In this document: positions 1 through 13,349 of the stretch, one piece after another
How the letters are laid out: each line of letters begins with the position of its first letter
Position numbering within the stretch: the stretch's first letter is position 1
Assembly (NCBI GenBank): GCA_037974665.1
Contig: CM075775.1
Coordinates: 36,792,152 to 36,856,151, forward strand
Origin: Ehretia macrophylla
Lineage: Eukaryota; Streptophyta; Magnoliopsida; Boraginales; Ehretiaceae
Length of the DNA stretch: 64,000 bases
Direction: 5' to 3'
Translations under genes and position numbers: made by a program
Notes under the pieces: model-generated
What the model was told of the DNA's origin: nothing
Seen by the model: only the letters and a program-made list of their open reading frames with translations
Database searches by the model: none

Positions 1-2160
1 AGTGTCCCGAAACAGATGAAAACGTTTGATTTTGGGTTCCGAAAATAGGCGCAGCCAAATAGGCTAGCTACCCCCGACGTAGAACTCTCTAAGAGCTTTC
101 CAACGGTATGCTGTGCGCTGTGTAACTCCTTACGGATTAAACATTCTGGGCACCGGAGCGACGAAGACCTGTTCCCAAGACCCACGCCCTCGATTTGCGG
201 ACCCAGCCTCTACATGAAGCCAAGTTTTCTTGCCCAAGGTGCTGTGGGATTCGATAATAGAACTGTGATGGATTTGGTTGTCGTAATTTTCGCGGCTCAC
301 GACTTCCGATCTAGGACAGAAAAATAGCGTAAAACAGGAAAAGTGTCCCAAAACTGATGAAAATGTTTGATTTTGGGATCCGAAAACAGGCTTAGCCGAA
401 TAGGCTAGCTGCCTCCGTCGTAGAGCTCTTGGAGTGCTTTCCAATGGTATACTATGTGCCGTGTAACTCCTTACGGATCAAAAGTTATGGGCACTGGAGC
501 GACGGAGACCTGGTCCCAAGCCCCACACCCTCGGTTTGCTGGTCCAGCCTCCACGTGAAGCGAAGTTGTCTTGCCTAGATGCCATGGGATTCGGTAATAG
601 AAATGTGATGGATTAGGTTGACATCCTTTTCGCGGCCCACGACATACGATATGGGATTGAAAAACAGCACAAAAGAAGAAAAATATCATGAAACTGATGA
701 AAACGTTCGATTTTGGGATCCGAAAACAGGCTCAGCCAAATAGGCTAGCTGCCCCCGCCGTAGAGTTCTCAGAGAGCTTTCCAACGGTATGCTGTGCGCT
801 GTGTAACTCCTTACGGATTAAACATTCTGGGCACCGGAGCGACGAAGACTTGGTCCCAAGACTCACGCCCTCGATTTGCGGGCCCAGCCTCTACATGAAG
901 CGAAGTTGTCTTGCCTAAGGTGCCGTGGGATTCGGTAATAGAACTGTTATGGATTTGGTTGTTGTAATTTTCGTGGCTCACGACGTACGATCCCAGATGA
1001 AAAAACAGCGCAAATGAAGAAATGTTTCCCGAAACTGATGAAAACATTCGATTTTAGGTTTCGAAAATAGGCGCAGCCGAACAGGCTAGCTACCTCCGTC
1101 GTAGAGCTCTTGGAGTGCTTTCCAATGGTATGTTGTGCGGCATGTAACTCCTTACGGATCAAACATTCTGGGCACCGGAGCGACGAAGACCTGGTCCCAA
1201 GACCCACGCCCTCGATTTGCGGGCCCAGCCACTACATAAAGCGAGGTTGTCTTGCCCAAGGTGTTGTGGGATTCGGTAATAGAACTTTGATGGATTTGGT
1301 TGTTGTAATATTCGCAGCTCAACACGTCCGATCTGGGACAGAAAAATAGCGCAAAACAAGAAAAGTGTCTCGAAACTGATGAAAATGTTTGATTTTGGGT
1401 TCCAAAAATAGGCGCAGCCAAATAGGCTAGCTGCCCCCAACGTAGAGCTCTCGAAGAACTTTCCAACGGTATGCTGTGCGCCGTGTAACTCTTTACGGAT
1501 CAAACATTCTGGGCACCGGAACGACAAAGACCTGGTCCCAAGACCCACGCCCTCGATTTGCGGGCCCAGCCTCTACATGAAGCGAAGTTGTCTTGCCCAA
1601 GGTGTTCTGGGATTCGGTAATAGAACTGTGATGGATTTGGTTGTCATAATTTTCGCCGCTCACGACGTCCGATCTGGGACAGAAAAACAGCACAAAACAA
1701 GAAAAGTGTCCCAAAACTGATGAAAATGTTTGATTTTGGGTTTCGAAAATAGGCGCAGCCGAATTGGCTAGCTGCCCCCGTCGTAGAGCTCTCGAAGAGC
1801 TTTCCAATGGTATGCTGTGCGCCTTGTAACTCCTTGCGGATCAAAAATTCTGGGCACCAGAGCGACGAAGACCTGGTCCCAAGACCCACGCCCTCGATTT
1901 GCGGGCCCAACCTCTACATGAAGCGAAGTTGTCTTGCCCAAGGTGTTGTGGGATTTGGTAATAGAACTGTGATGGATTTGGTTGTCATAATTTTCGCCGC
2001 TCACGACGTCTGATCTGGGACAGAAAAATAGCGCAAAACAAGAAAAGTGTCCCGAAACTAATGAAAATGTTTGATTTTGGGTTACAAAAATAGGCGCAGC
2101 TGAATTGGCTAGCTGCCCCCGTCGTAGAGCTCTAGAAGAGCTTTCCAACGGTATGCTGTG
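1..2160 (+). repeat. Type A satellite subfamily, left cluster
   Basis: Most monomers here carry a diagnostic combination: AACATTCTGGGCACC in place of AAGTTATGGGCACC, AAGACCCACGCCCTCGATTT, TAGAACTGTGATGGATTTGG, a GTCGTAATTTTCGC segment and GCAAAACAAGAAAAG. The monomer around 341-680 is of the ordinary type. The same type A combination is otherwise found only at about 25200-29330. Confidence 0.85.
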
Positions 2161-2609
2161 CGCCGCGTAATTCCTTACGGATCAAAAGTTATGGACACCG
2201 TTGCGACGGAGACTTGGTCCCAATCCCTACGCCCTTGGCTTACGGGCTGGCCTCTACGTGCAGCGAAGTTGTCTTGCCCAAGATGGCGTACGATTCGGTA
2301 ATAGAAATGTGATGGATTGGGTTATCGTCCTCTACACAGCTCATGACGTACGATCCACGACGAAAAAACTGCGCAAAAGAAGAAAAGTGTCTAGAAACTA
2401 ATGAAAACGTTCGATTTTGGGCTTCGAAAACAAGCGCAGCCGAGCAGGACAGCTGCCCCCGTTGTAGAGGTGTAGAAGAGCTTTCCAACGGTATGCTGTG
2501 CGCCACATAACTCCTTACGGATCAAAAGTTATGGGCAGCGGAGCGACGGAGACCTTGTCCCAAGCCCCACGCCCTCAGTTTCTGGGCCCAGCCTCTACGT
2601 GAAGCGAAG
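1..2609 (+). repeat. Segmental duplication within the satellite, copy 1
   Basis: This segment matches 26812-29775 monomer by monomer. Shared rare variants include TTTTCTTGCCCAAGG near 213, GATTCGATAATAG near 249, CAGCCGAATTGG near 1757 and the GACACCGTTGCGACGG/GACACCATTGCGACGG class near 2191. It is about 355 bp shorter than the other copy, which fits one monomer fewer plus a small insertion in copy 2. The window edge may truncate it. Confidence 0.8.
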
Positions 2610-4332
2610 TTGTTTTGCCCAAGGTGTCGTGGGATTTGGTAATAGAAATGTGATGGATCAGGTTGTCGTCCTTTTTGCGGCCCACGACGTATGATCCGGG
2701 ATGAAAAAACAGCGCAAATGAAGAAATATTTCCCGAAACAGATGAAAACATTTGATTTTAGGTTTCAAAAACAGGCGTAGTCGAACAGGCTAACTGCCTC
2801 CGTCGTAGAGCACTCGATGAGCTTTCCAACAGTATGCTTGCGCCGCGTAACTCCCTACGGATCAAAAGTTATGGGCACCGGAGCGACAGAGACCTGGTCC
2901 CAAGCCCCACGCCCTCTGTTTGCTGGCCCAGCCTCTACGTGAAGCGAAGTTGTCTTGCCCAAGGTATCGTGGGATTCGGTAATAGAAATGTGATGGATTA
3001 AGTTGTCGTCCTTTTCGCAGCTCACGACGTACGATCTGGAACAAAAAAAACACAAAAGAAGAAAAGTGTCCAAAAATTGATGAAAACGTTCAGATTTTAG
3101 GCTCCGAAAATAGGCTCAGCCGAATAGGCTAGCTGCCCCCATCGTAGAGCTCTCGAAGTGCTTTCCAACGGTATGTTGTGCGCTGCGTAACTCCTTACGG
3201 ATCAAAAGTTATGGCACTGGAGCGGCGGAGACCTGGTGCCAAGCCCTACGGCCGCGGTTTGCGGGCCCATCCTCTACCTTGATCGAAGTTTTCTTGGCCA
3301 AGTTACCGTGGGATTCGGTAATAGAAATGTGATGGATTAGGTTGTCGTCCTTTTCGCGGCTCACGACGCACAATCCGGGACGAAAAAATAGCGCAAAAGA
3401 AGAAAAGTGTCACAAAACTAATGAAAATGTTCAATTTTGGGTCCCAAAAAGAGGCGCAGCAGAACAGGCTAGCTGCCCCCGTTGTAGAGCTCTTGGGGAG
3501 CTTTCCAACGTTATGTTGTGCGCCGCGTAACTCTTTACGGAGCAAAAGTTATGGGCACCGAAGCGATGGAGACCAGGTCCCAAGCCCCACGCCCCCGGTT
3601 TGCTGGCCCAGCCTCCACGTGAAGTGAGGTTGTCTTGCCAAGGTGGTGTGGGATTCGGTAATAGAAATGTGATGGATTAGGTTGTCATCCTTTTTTAGAC
3701 TCACGACGTACGATATGGGACAGAAAAACAGCGTAAAAGAAGAAAAGTATCCAAAAACTGATGAAAACATTCGATTTTGGTTCCGAAAGGAGGCGCAGCC
3801 GAATAAGCTAGCTGCCCCCGTCGTAGAGCTCTCGAAGAGCTTTCTAATGGTTTGCTGTGCTCCGCGTAACTCCTTACGGATCAAAAGTTCTGGGCACCGG
3901 AGCGATGAAGACCTTGTCCCAAGCCCCACGGCCTCGGTTTGCGGGCCCAGCTTCTACGTGAAGCGAAGTTGTCTTACCCAAGGTGCCGTGGGATTCGGTA
4001 ATAGAAATGTGATGGATTAGGTTGTCGTCCTTTTCGCGGCTCACGATGTACGATATGGAACAGAAAAATAGCTCAAAAGAATAAAAGTGTCCCAAAATTG
4101 ATGAAAATGTTCGATTTTGGGTTCTGAAAACAGGCGCAGCCAAATAGGCTAGCTGCCCATGTCGTAGAGCTCTCGGAGCGCTTTCCAACGGTATGCTGTG
4201 CGCAGCGTAACTCCTTACGGATCAAAAGTTCTGGGCATCGGAACGACGAAGACCTGATCCCAAGCCCTACGACCTCAGTTTGCAGGCCCAGCCTCTACGT
4301 GAAGCAAAGTTGTCTTGCCTAAGGTGCAGTGG

Positions 4333-4452
4333 GATTCAGTAATAGAAATGTGATATATTAGGTTGTCGTCCTTTTCGCGGCTCACGACGTACGATTCGTT
4401 AATAGAAATGTGATGGATTATGTTGTTGTCCTTTTCGCGGCTCACGACCTAC
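4333..4452 (+). repeat. 60-bp partial-monomer tandem duplication
   Basis: The stretch from GATTC...TAATAGAAATGTGAT to CGGCTCACGAC occurs twice in direct succession (4333-4392 and 4393-4452), making this monomer longer than its neighbours. The second copy differs by a few substitutions. Confidence 0.85.
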
Positions 4453-4899
4453 GATGCTGGATGAAAAAATAGCGCAAAAGAAGAAAAGTGTCCCCAAACT
4501 GATGAAAACGTAAAATTTTGGGTTCAGAAAATAGGCACAGCTGAGTAGGCTAGCTGCCCCCGTTGTAGAGCTCTCGGAGAGCTTTCCAACGGTATGCTGT
4601 GTGCTGCTTAACTCCTTACGGATCAAAAGTTATAGGTACCGGAGCGACGAAGACCTTGTCCTAAGCCCCACGCCCTCAGTTTGCGGTCCTAGCCTCTACG
4701 TGAAGCGAAGTTGTCTTGCCCAAGGTGCAGTGGGATTCAGTAATAGAAATGTGATAGATTAGGTTGTCGTCCTTTTCGCGGCTCACGACGTACGATCTGG
4801 GATAGAAAAACAGCGCAAAAGAAGAAAAGTGTCACAAAACTGATGAAAACGTTTGATTTTCAGCTCCAAAAATAGGCGCAGCCGAGCAGGATTGCTGCC

Positions 4900-6259
4900 C
4901 CATCGTAGAGCTCTCGGAGAGCTCTCCGTCGATATGTTGTGCGCTGCGTAACTCCTTACGGATCAAAAGTTATGGACACCGGAGCGATGGAAACCTGGTC
5001 TCAAGCCCCACGCCCTCGGTTTGCGGGCCCAGCCTGTACATGAAGCGAAGTTGTCTTGCCCATGGTGACTTGGGATTCAGTAATAAAAATGTGATGTTTT
5101 AGGTTGTCGTCCTTTTAGCGGCTCACGACGTACGATCAGGGACGGAAAAACAGCAAAGAAGAAGAAAAGTATCCCGAAATCGATGAAAATATTCAATTTT
5201 TGGCTCCGAAAACAGTTGCAACCGAGCCGGCTTACTGCCCCCGTCGTAGATCTCAGAGGGCTTTCCAACGGTATACTGTGCGCCGCGCAACTCCTTACTG
5301 ATCAAAAGTTATGGGCACCAGAGCGACGGAGACCTGGTCCCAAGCCCCATGCCCTCAGTTTGCGGGCCCAGCCTCAACGTGAAGCGAAGTTGTCTTGCCA
5401 AATATGCCATGGGATTCGGTAATAGAAATGTGATGGATTAGGTTGTCGTTCTTTCCGCGGTTCATGATATACGATCTGGGACGAAAAAATAGTACAAAAG
5501 AAGAAAAGTGTCACGAAATAGATGAAAAGGTTCAATTTTTGGTTCCGAAAATAGGCGCAGCCGAGCAGGCTTGCTGCCCCCATCGTAGAGCTCTTGAAGA
5601 GCTTTCCATCGATATGTTGTGCGCTGCGTAACTCCTTACGGACCAAAAGTTATGGACACCGGAGCGACGGAAACCTGGTCTCAAGCCCCACGCCCTCGGT
5701 TTGCGGGTCCAGCCTCTACATGAAGCGAAGTTGTCTTGCCCATGGTGCCTTGGGATTCAGTAATAAAAATGTGATGTTTTAGGTTGTCGTCCTTTTAGCG
5801 GCTCATGACGTACGATCAGGGACGGAAAAATAGCGCAGAAGAAGAAAAGTGTCCCGAAATTGATGAAAATATTCAATTTTTGGCTCCGAAAATAGTTGCA
5901 ACCGAGCCGTCTTGCTGCCCCCGTCGTAGATCTCGGAGGGCTTTCCAATGGTATGCTGTGCGCCGCGTAACTCCATCTGATCAAAAGTTATGGGCACCAG
6001 AGCGACGGAGACCTGGTCCCAAGCCCCACGCCCTCAGTTTGCGGGCCTAGCCTCAACGTGAAGCGAAGTTGTCTTGCCAAATGTGCCATGGGATTCGGTA
6101 ATAGAAATGTGATGTTTTAGGTTGTCGTTCTTTTCGTGGTTCACGATATACGATCTGGGACAAAAAAATAGCGCAAAAGAAGAAAAGTGTCCCGAAACAG
6201 ATGAAAAGGTTCGATTTTCAATTCCGAAAATAGGCGCAGCCGAGCAGGCTTGCTGCCCC
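4900..6259 (+). repeat. Dimeric higher-order repeat, two copies of 680 bp
   Basis: Rare variants recur at exactly two-monomer spacing. GATATGTTGTGCGCTG is at 4931 and 5611, GTGATGTTTTAGG is at 5091 and 5771, and the ACAGTTGCAACCGAGCC / ATAGTTGCAACCGAGCC variant is near 5211 and 5891. Adjacent monomers within the dimer differ much more than the two dimers do. Confidence 0.8.
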
Positions 6260-8400
6260 CATCGTAGAGCTCTCGGAGAGCTTTCCAACAGTATGCTGTG
6301 TGCCGCGTAACTCCTTACAGATCAAAAGGTATGGGCATCAGAGCGACGGAGACCTAGTCCCAAGCCCCACGCCCTCGGTTTGCTGGCCCAGCCTCTACAT
6401 GAAGCGAAGTTGTCTTGCCCAAGGTGCCATTGGATTCGGTAATAGAAATGTGATGGATTAGGTTGTCATCCTTTTTACGGCTCACAACGTACGATCTGGG
6501 ATAGAAAAATAGCATAAAAGAGGAAAAGTATCCCGAAACTAATGAAAACGTTTGATTTTGGGCTCCAAAAATATGCATAGCAGAGCAGGCTTGGTGCCCC
6601 GTCGTAGAGCTCTCGGAGAGCTTTCCAACGGTGTGCTCTGCGCAGCGTAACTCCTTACGGATCAAAAGTTATGGGCACCAGAGCGACAGAGACCTGCTCC
6701 CAAGCCCCACGCTCTCGATTTGCGGGCCCAGCCTCTATGTGAAGTGAAGTTTTCTTGCCCAAGATGCTGTGGGATTTAGTAATAGAGATGTGATGGATTA
6801 GGTTGTCATTCTTTTCGCGGCTCACGACGTACGATCCGGGACGGAAAAACATCGCAAAATAAGAAAAATGTCCCAAAACTGATGAAAACGTTAGATTTTG
6901 GGCTCCAAAAATAGGTGCAGCCGAGCAGTCTTGCTGCTCCCGCTGTAGAGCTCTTGGAGAGCTTTCCAACGGTATGTTGTGCGCCACATAACTCCTTACG
7001 GATAAAAAGTTATGGGCACCGGAGCGACGAAGACCTGGTCCCAAGCCCCACGCCCTCGGTTTGTAGGCCCAGCCTCTACGTGAAGTGAAGTTGTCTTGCC
7101 CAAGGTGCCATGGGATTCGGTAATAGAAATGTAATGGATTAAGTTGTCGTCCTTTTTGCGGCTCACGACGTACGATCCTTGATGAAAAAATAGTGCAAAA
7201 GAAGAAAAATATCCCGACATTGATGAAAGCGTTCCATTTTGGTCTCCAAATATAGGCGCAGCCGAGTAGGTTTGCTGCCCTCGTTGTAGAACTCCCGAAG
7301 ATCTTTCCAATGGTATGCTGTACGCCGCGTATCTCCTTATGGATCAAAAGTTATGGGCACCGGAGTGATGGAGACTTGGTCCCATGCCCGACGCGCTCGG
7401 TTTTCTGGCCCAGTCTCTACGTCAAAGCGAAGTTTTCTTGCCCAAGGTGTCGTGGGATTCGGTAATAGAAATGTGATGGATTAGGTTGTCATCCTTTTCG
7501 CGGCTCACGACGTACGATCCGGGACGAAAAAATAGCGCAAAAGAAGAAAAGAGTTCTGAAACTGATGAAAACAATTGATTTTAGGCTCTGAAAACAGGCG
7601 CAACTGAGCAGGCTTGCTGTCCCCGTCGTAGGGCTCTCAGAGTGCTTTCCAACGGTATGCTGTACGCCGCGTAACTCTTTACAGATCAAAAGTTATGGGC
7701 ACCAGAGCTACGGAGACCAGGTCCCAAGCCCTACGCCCTCTGTTTGTGGGCCCAGCCTCTACTTGTAGCTAAGTTGTCTTGCCCAAGGTGTCGTGGGAAT
7801 CGATAATTGAAATGTGATGGATTAGGTTGTCGTCCTTTTTGCGGCTCAGGACGTACAATCCGGGACAAAAAAAAAAGCGCAAAAGAAGAAAAATGTACCG
7901 ACACTGATGAAAACGTTCGATTTTGGGCTCTGAAAACTGGTACAGCTGAGCAGAATTGCTGCCCACATCGTAGAGCTCTCGTAGAGCTTTCCAATGGTAT
8001 ATTATCCGCAGCGTAACTCCTTACGAATAAAAAGTTATGGGCACCGGAGCGATGGAGATCTGGTCTCAATCCCCACGCCCTCGGATTGCAGTCCCAGCCT
8101 CTACCTGAAGTGAAGTTGTCTTGCCCAAGGTGCCATGGGATTCGGTAATAGAAATGTGATGGATTAGGTTGTCATCCTTTTTGCGGCACACGACGTACAA
8201 TCCACGATGAAAAAATTGTACAAAAGAAGAAAAATATCCCGAAACTGATAAAAACGTACAATTTTAGTCTCCGAAAAAGGCGCAGCCGAGTAGGCTTGCT
8301 GCCCTCGTTGTAGAACTCTCGGAGAGCTTTCCAACGGTATGCTGTGCACCGCGTACCTCCTTACGGATCAAAAGTTATTGGCACCGGAGTGACGGAGATT

Positions 8401-8529
8401 TGGTCCCTTGCCCCACGCGCTCGGTTTGCGGGCCGAGCCTCTACGTCAAAGAGAAGTTGTCTTGCTGGTGCCAAGCCCTACGTCCTCGGTTTGTGGGCCC
8501 AACCTCTAGGTGAAGCAAAGTTGTCTTGC
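8401..8529 (+). repeat. 64-65-bp partial-monomer duplication
   Basis: The TGGTCCC/TGGTGCC to TTGTCTTGC part of the monomer occurs twice in succession (8401-8465 and 8466-8529). The first copy has the CGTCAAAGAGAAG variant and the second the GGTGAAGCAAAG variant. The duplicated parts therefore come from two monomer types, which suggests unequal exchange. Confidence 0.75.
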
Positions 8530-9389
8530 CCAAGGTGTCGTGGGATTCAGTAAAAGAAATATGATGGATTAGGTTGTTGTCCTTTTCGAGGCTCACGACG
8601 TACGATCCGGGACAAAAAAATAGTGCAAAAGAAGAAAAATATCCCGAAACTGATGAAAGCATTTGATTTTAGGCTCTGAAAATAGGCACAGCCGAGCAGG
8701 ATTGCTGCCCACGTCGTAGAGCTCTTGGAGAGCTTTCCAACGGTATGCTGTGCGCCGCCTAACTCCTTAAGGATCAAAAGTTATGGGCACCAGAGCGACG
8801 AAGACCATGTCCTATGCCCTATGCCCTCGGTTTGCGGGCCAAGCCTCTTCGTGTAGCTAAGTTGTCTTGCCTAAGGTGCTGTGTGATTCAGTAATAAAAA
8901 TGTGATGGATTAGGTCATTGTCCTTTTTGCGGCTCAAGACGTACGATCCGCGAGGGCAAAACAGCGCAAAAGAAGAAATGTATCCCAAAACTGATGAAAA
9001 TGATCGATTTTGGGCTCCGAAAATAGGCACAGCCAAGCAGGATTGCTGCCCCCATTGTAGAACTCTCGGAGAGCTTTCTAACGGTATGCTGTGCGCCGCG
9101 TAATTCGTTACGGATCAAAAGTTATGGGCACCGGAGCGACGGAAACCTGGTCCCAAGCCCCACGCCCTCGGTTTGCAGGCCCAGCCTCTACGTGAAGTGA
9201 AGTTGTCTTCCCCAAGATGCCATGGGATTCGGTAATAGAAATGTGATGGATTAGGTTGTCGTCCTTTTCACAGCTCATGACGTACGATCCGCGATGAAAA
9301 AGCAGTGCAAAAGATGAAATATATCCCGAAACTGATGAAAATGTTCAATTTTGGTCTCCGAAAATAGGCGTAGCCTAGTAGGCTTGCTG

Positions 9390-9430
9390 CCTTCGTCGTA
9401 GAGCTCACTCCTTACGGATCAAAAGTTATG
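9390..9430 (+). repeat. Truncated satellite monomer (deletion junction)
   Basis: GTAGAGCTC is followed directly by ACTCCTTACGG. This removes the palindrome's right arm and the CCAACGGTATGCTGTGCGCC segment, nearly 40 bp. The identical junction is found at 13688. Confidence 0.85.
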
Positions 9431-11029
9431 GGACGCCGGAGTGACGGAGACTTGGTCCCAAGCCCTACGCCCTCGGTTTGCGGGCCCAACCTGTACGTGT
9501 AGCTAAGTTGTCTTGCCCAAGGTGCCGTGGGATTCGGTAATAGAAATGTGATGGATTAGGTTGTCGTCCTTTTCAATGCTCACGACGTACGATCCGGGAG
9601 GGCAAAACAGCGCAAAAGAAGAAATGTATCCCGAAACTGATGAAAACGATCGATTTTGGGCTCCGAAAATAGGCACAGCCAAGCAGGATTGCTACCCACG
9701 TCATAGATCTCTCGAAGAGCTTTCCAACGGTATACTGTGCGCCGCGTAACTCCTTACGGATCAAAAGTTATGGGCACCGGAGCGACGGAGACCTGGTCCC
9801 AACCCCACGCCCTCAGTTTGCGGGCCCAGCCTCTACGTGAAGTGAAGTTGTCTTGCCCAAATTGCCATGGGATTCGGTAATAGAAATGTGATGGATTAGG
9901 TTGTCATCCTTTTCAAGCTCACGACGTACCATCCGGGACGGCAAAACAGGGCAAAAGAAGAAATATATCCCAAAAATGATAAAAACGATCGATTTTGGGA
10001 TCCAAAAACTGGCACAGCCAAGCAGGATTGCTGCCCACATCGTAGACATCTCGGAGAGCTTTCCAACGGTATACTGTGCACCGCGTAACTCCTTACGGAT
10101 CAAAAGTTATGGGCATCGGAGCGACGTAGACCTGGTCCCAAGCCCCACGCCCTCAGTTTACGGGTCGAGCCTCTATGTGAAGTGAAGTTGTGTTGCCCAA
10201 GGTACCATGGGATTCGGTAATCGAAATGTGATGGATTAGGTTGTCGTCCTTTTCGCAGCTCACGACGTACGATCCGCAATGAAAAAATAGCGCAAAAGAA
10301 GAAAAATATCTTGAAACTGATGAAAACATTCTATTTTGGTCTCCGAAATTATGCACAGCCGAGCAGGCTTGTTGCCCTCGTCGTAGATCTCTCGGCGAGC
10401 TTTCCAACAGTATGCAGTGCGCCACGAAACTCCTTAAGGATCAAAAGTTATGGGAACCGAAGCGACGGAGACTTGGTCCCATGCCCCACGCGCTCGGTTT
10501 ACGGGCCTAGCCTCTACGTCAAAGCGAAGTTGTCTTGCCCAAGGTGCCGTGGGATTTGGTAATAGAAATGTGATCGATTAAGTTATCGTCCATTTTGCGG
10601 CTCATGACGTACTATCCGGGATGAAAAAAACAGCACAAAAGAAGAAAAGTGTCCCGAAACTGATAAAAACTTTCGATTTTGGTCTCCGAAAATATGCGCA
10701 GCTGAGAACGATTGCTTCCCTCGTCGTAGAGCTCTCTGAGAGCTTTCTAATGGTATGTTGTGCGCCGCGTAACTCCTTACGGGTCAAAAGTTATGGGCAC
10801 CGGAGCGACGAAGACCTGGTCCGAAGCCCCACGCCCTCAGTTTGCGGGCCCAGTCTCGACGTGAGGTGAAGTTGTCTTGCCCAAGGTGCCATGGGATTTA
10901 GTAATATAAATGTGATGGATTAGGTTGTCGTCCTTTACGCGGCTCACGACGTACGATCCGCGATGAAAAAATAGCGTAAAAGAAGAAAAATGACCTGAAA
11001 CTGATGAAAACGTTCGATTTTGGTCTTCG

Positions 11030-11060
11030 AAAATATGCGCAGGCGAGCAGACTTGGTCCC
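11030..11060 (+). repeat. Truncated satellite monomer (about 105-bp deletion)
   Basis: The sequence passes from GCGCAGGCGAGCAG straight to ACTTGGTCCC. The stretch holding TAGAGCTCTCGG and CTTACGGATC is missing. The same junction recurs at 15332 and 18638, marking descent from one deletion. Confidence 0.85.
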
Positions 11061-13349
11061 ATGCCCCACGCGCTCGGTTTGCGGGTCCAGCCCCTACGTC
11101 AAACCGAAGTTGTCTTGCCCAAGGTGCCGTGGGATTCAGTAATAAAAATGTGATGGATTAGGTTGTCGTCCTTTTCGCGGCTCACGACGTACTATCCGGG
11201 ACGGAAAAACAGCGCAAAAGAAGAAAAGTGTCCCGAAATTGATGAAAACATTTGATTTTAGGCTCTAAAAATAGGCGCAGGCTAGCAAACTTGCTGCCCG
11301 CGTTATAGAGCTCTCGGAGAGCTTTCTAACAGTATGCTGTGCGCCGCGTAACTCCTTACGGATCAAAAGTTATAGGCACCGGAGCGACGGAGACCTAGTC
11401 CCAAGCCCTATGCCCTCGGTTTGCGGGCCCAGCCTCTACGTGTAGCTAAGTTGTCTTGCCCAAGGTGCCATGGGATTTAGTAATAGAAATGTGATGTACT
11501 AGGTTGTCATCCTTTTCGAGGCTCACAACGTACGATCCTTGATGAAAAAATAGTGCAAAGGAATAAAAATATCCCGAAATTGATGAAAACATTCAATTTT
11601 GGTCTCCGAAAATAGGCGCAGCAGAGTAGGCTTGCTGCCCCCGTTGTAGAACTCTCGGAGAGCTTTCCAACGGTATCCTGTGCGCCGTGTACCTCCTTAT
11701 GGATCAAAATTTATTGGCACCAGAGTGACGGAGATTTGGTCCGATGCCCCACGCGCTTGGTTTGCTGGCTGAGCCTCTACGTCAAAGAGAAGTTGTCTTG
11801 CCCAAGGTGTCATGGGATTCGGTAATAGAAATGTGATGGATTAGGTTGTCGTCCTTTTCGCAGCTCACGACGTACGATCCGGGACAGACAAATAGCGCAA
11901 AAGAAGAAAAGTGTCCCGAAACAGATGAAAACATTTGATTTTAGGCTCTGAAAATAGGCGTAACCGAGCAGGATTGCTGCCCACATCGTAGAGCTCTCGG
12001 ACAGCTTTCCAACAGTATGCTGTGCGCCGCGTAACTCTTTACGGATCAAAAGTTATGGGCACCAGAGCGACGGAGACTAGGTCCCAAGCCCTACGCCCTC
12101 GGTTTGCGAGCCCAGCCTCTACGTGTAGCTAAGTTTCCTTGCCCAACGTGCCATGGCATTCGGCAATAGAAATGTGATGGATAAGGTTGTCGTCCTTTTT
12201 GCGGCTCACGACGTACGATCCGGGACGAAAAAATAGTATAAAGGAAGAAAAGTGTCCCGAAACTGATGAAAATGTTCAATTTTGGGCTCCGAAAATAGGT
12301 ACAGCTGAGCAGGATTGCTGCCCACGTCGTATAGCTCTCGGAGAGCTTTCCAACGGTATACTGTGCACTGCGTAAGTCCTTATGGATCAAAAGTTATGGG
12401 TACCGGAGCGACGGAGATCTGGTCTCAATCCCCACGCCCTCGGATTGCAGGCCCAGCCTCTACCTGAAGTGAAGTTGTCTAGCCCAAGGTGCCATGGGAT
12501 TCGGTAATAGAAATGTGATGGATTAGGTTATTTCGCGGCTCACGACGTACGATCCACGATGAAAAAATAGTGCAAAAGAAGAAAAAGTCCCGAAACTGAT
12601 GAAAACGTTCGATTTTGGTATTCGAAAATAGGTGCAGCCGAGCAGCCTTGCGGCCCCCGTTGTAGAGCTCTCGGAGAGCTTTCCAACGGTATGCTGTACG
12701 CCGCGTAACCCCTTACGGATCGAAAGTTATGGGCACCGGAGCGACGGAGATCTGGTCTCAATCCCTACGCCCTCGGATTGCAGGCCCAGCCTCTACCTGA
12801 AGTGAAGTTGTCTTGCCCAAGGTGCCATGGGATTCAGTAATAAAAATGTGATGGATTAGGTTGTCGTCCTTTTTACGGCTCACGACGTACGATCCGGGAT
12901 GAAAAAATAGTGCAAAAGAAGAAAAGTGTCCCGAAACTGATGAAAACGTTCAATTTTGGGCTCCAAAAATAGGTACAGTCGAGCAGGATTGCTGCCCACT
13001 TCGTATAGCTCTCGGAGAGCTTTCCAACGGTATACTGTGTGCCGCGTAACTCCTTACCGATCAAAAGTTATCGGCACCGGAGCGACAGAGACCTGGTCCC
13101 AAGCACCACGCCCTCGGTTTGCCGACCCAGCGTCTACGTGAAGTGAAGTTGTCTTGCCCAAAGTGCCATGAGATTCGGTAATAGAAATGTGATGGACTAG
13201 GTTGTCGTCCTTTTCGCGGCTCACGACATACGATCCGCGATGAAAAAATAGTGTAAAAGAAGAAAAATGTCCCCAAACTGATGAAAACATTCAATTTTCG
13301 TCTTCGAAAATAGGCGCAGCCGAGCAGGCTTGCTGCCCCCATTGTAGAG

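Larger units (their letters stand above)
9060..11510 (+). repeat. Long-range satellite duplication, copy 1 (offset about 4.29 kb)
   Basis: Matches about 13350-15800. Both copies contain the same two truncated monomers: GAGCTCACTCCTTACGG at 9401 and 13688, and AGGCGAGCAGACTTGG at 11041 and 15332. Both also carry GATCGATTTTGGG monomers with GGGCAAAACAG, and GCCCGCGTTATAGAG near 11295 and 15586. Similarity drops after about 11510. Confidence 0.8.

Noticed and set aside
6655..7347. 230-codon minus-strand open frame, the longest in the window
   Set aside because: It simply spans two satellite monomers by reading through one lost stop. No other pair of monomers keeps it.
12885..12900. CENP-B-box-like word in GACGTACGATCCGGGA
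   Set aside because: It matches the CG, A and CGGG positions but not the TTCG start (two core mismatches), and plant satellites generally lack a functional box.
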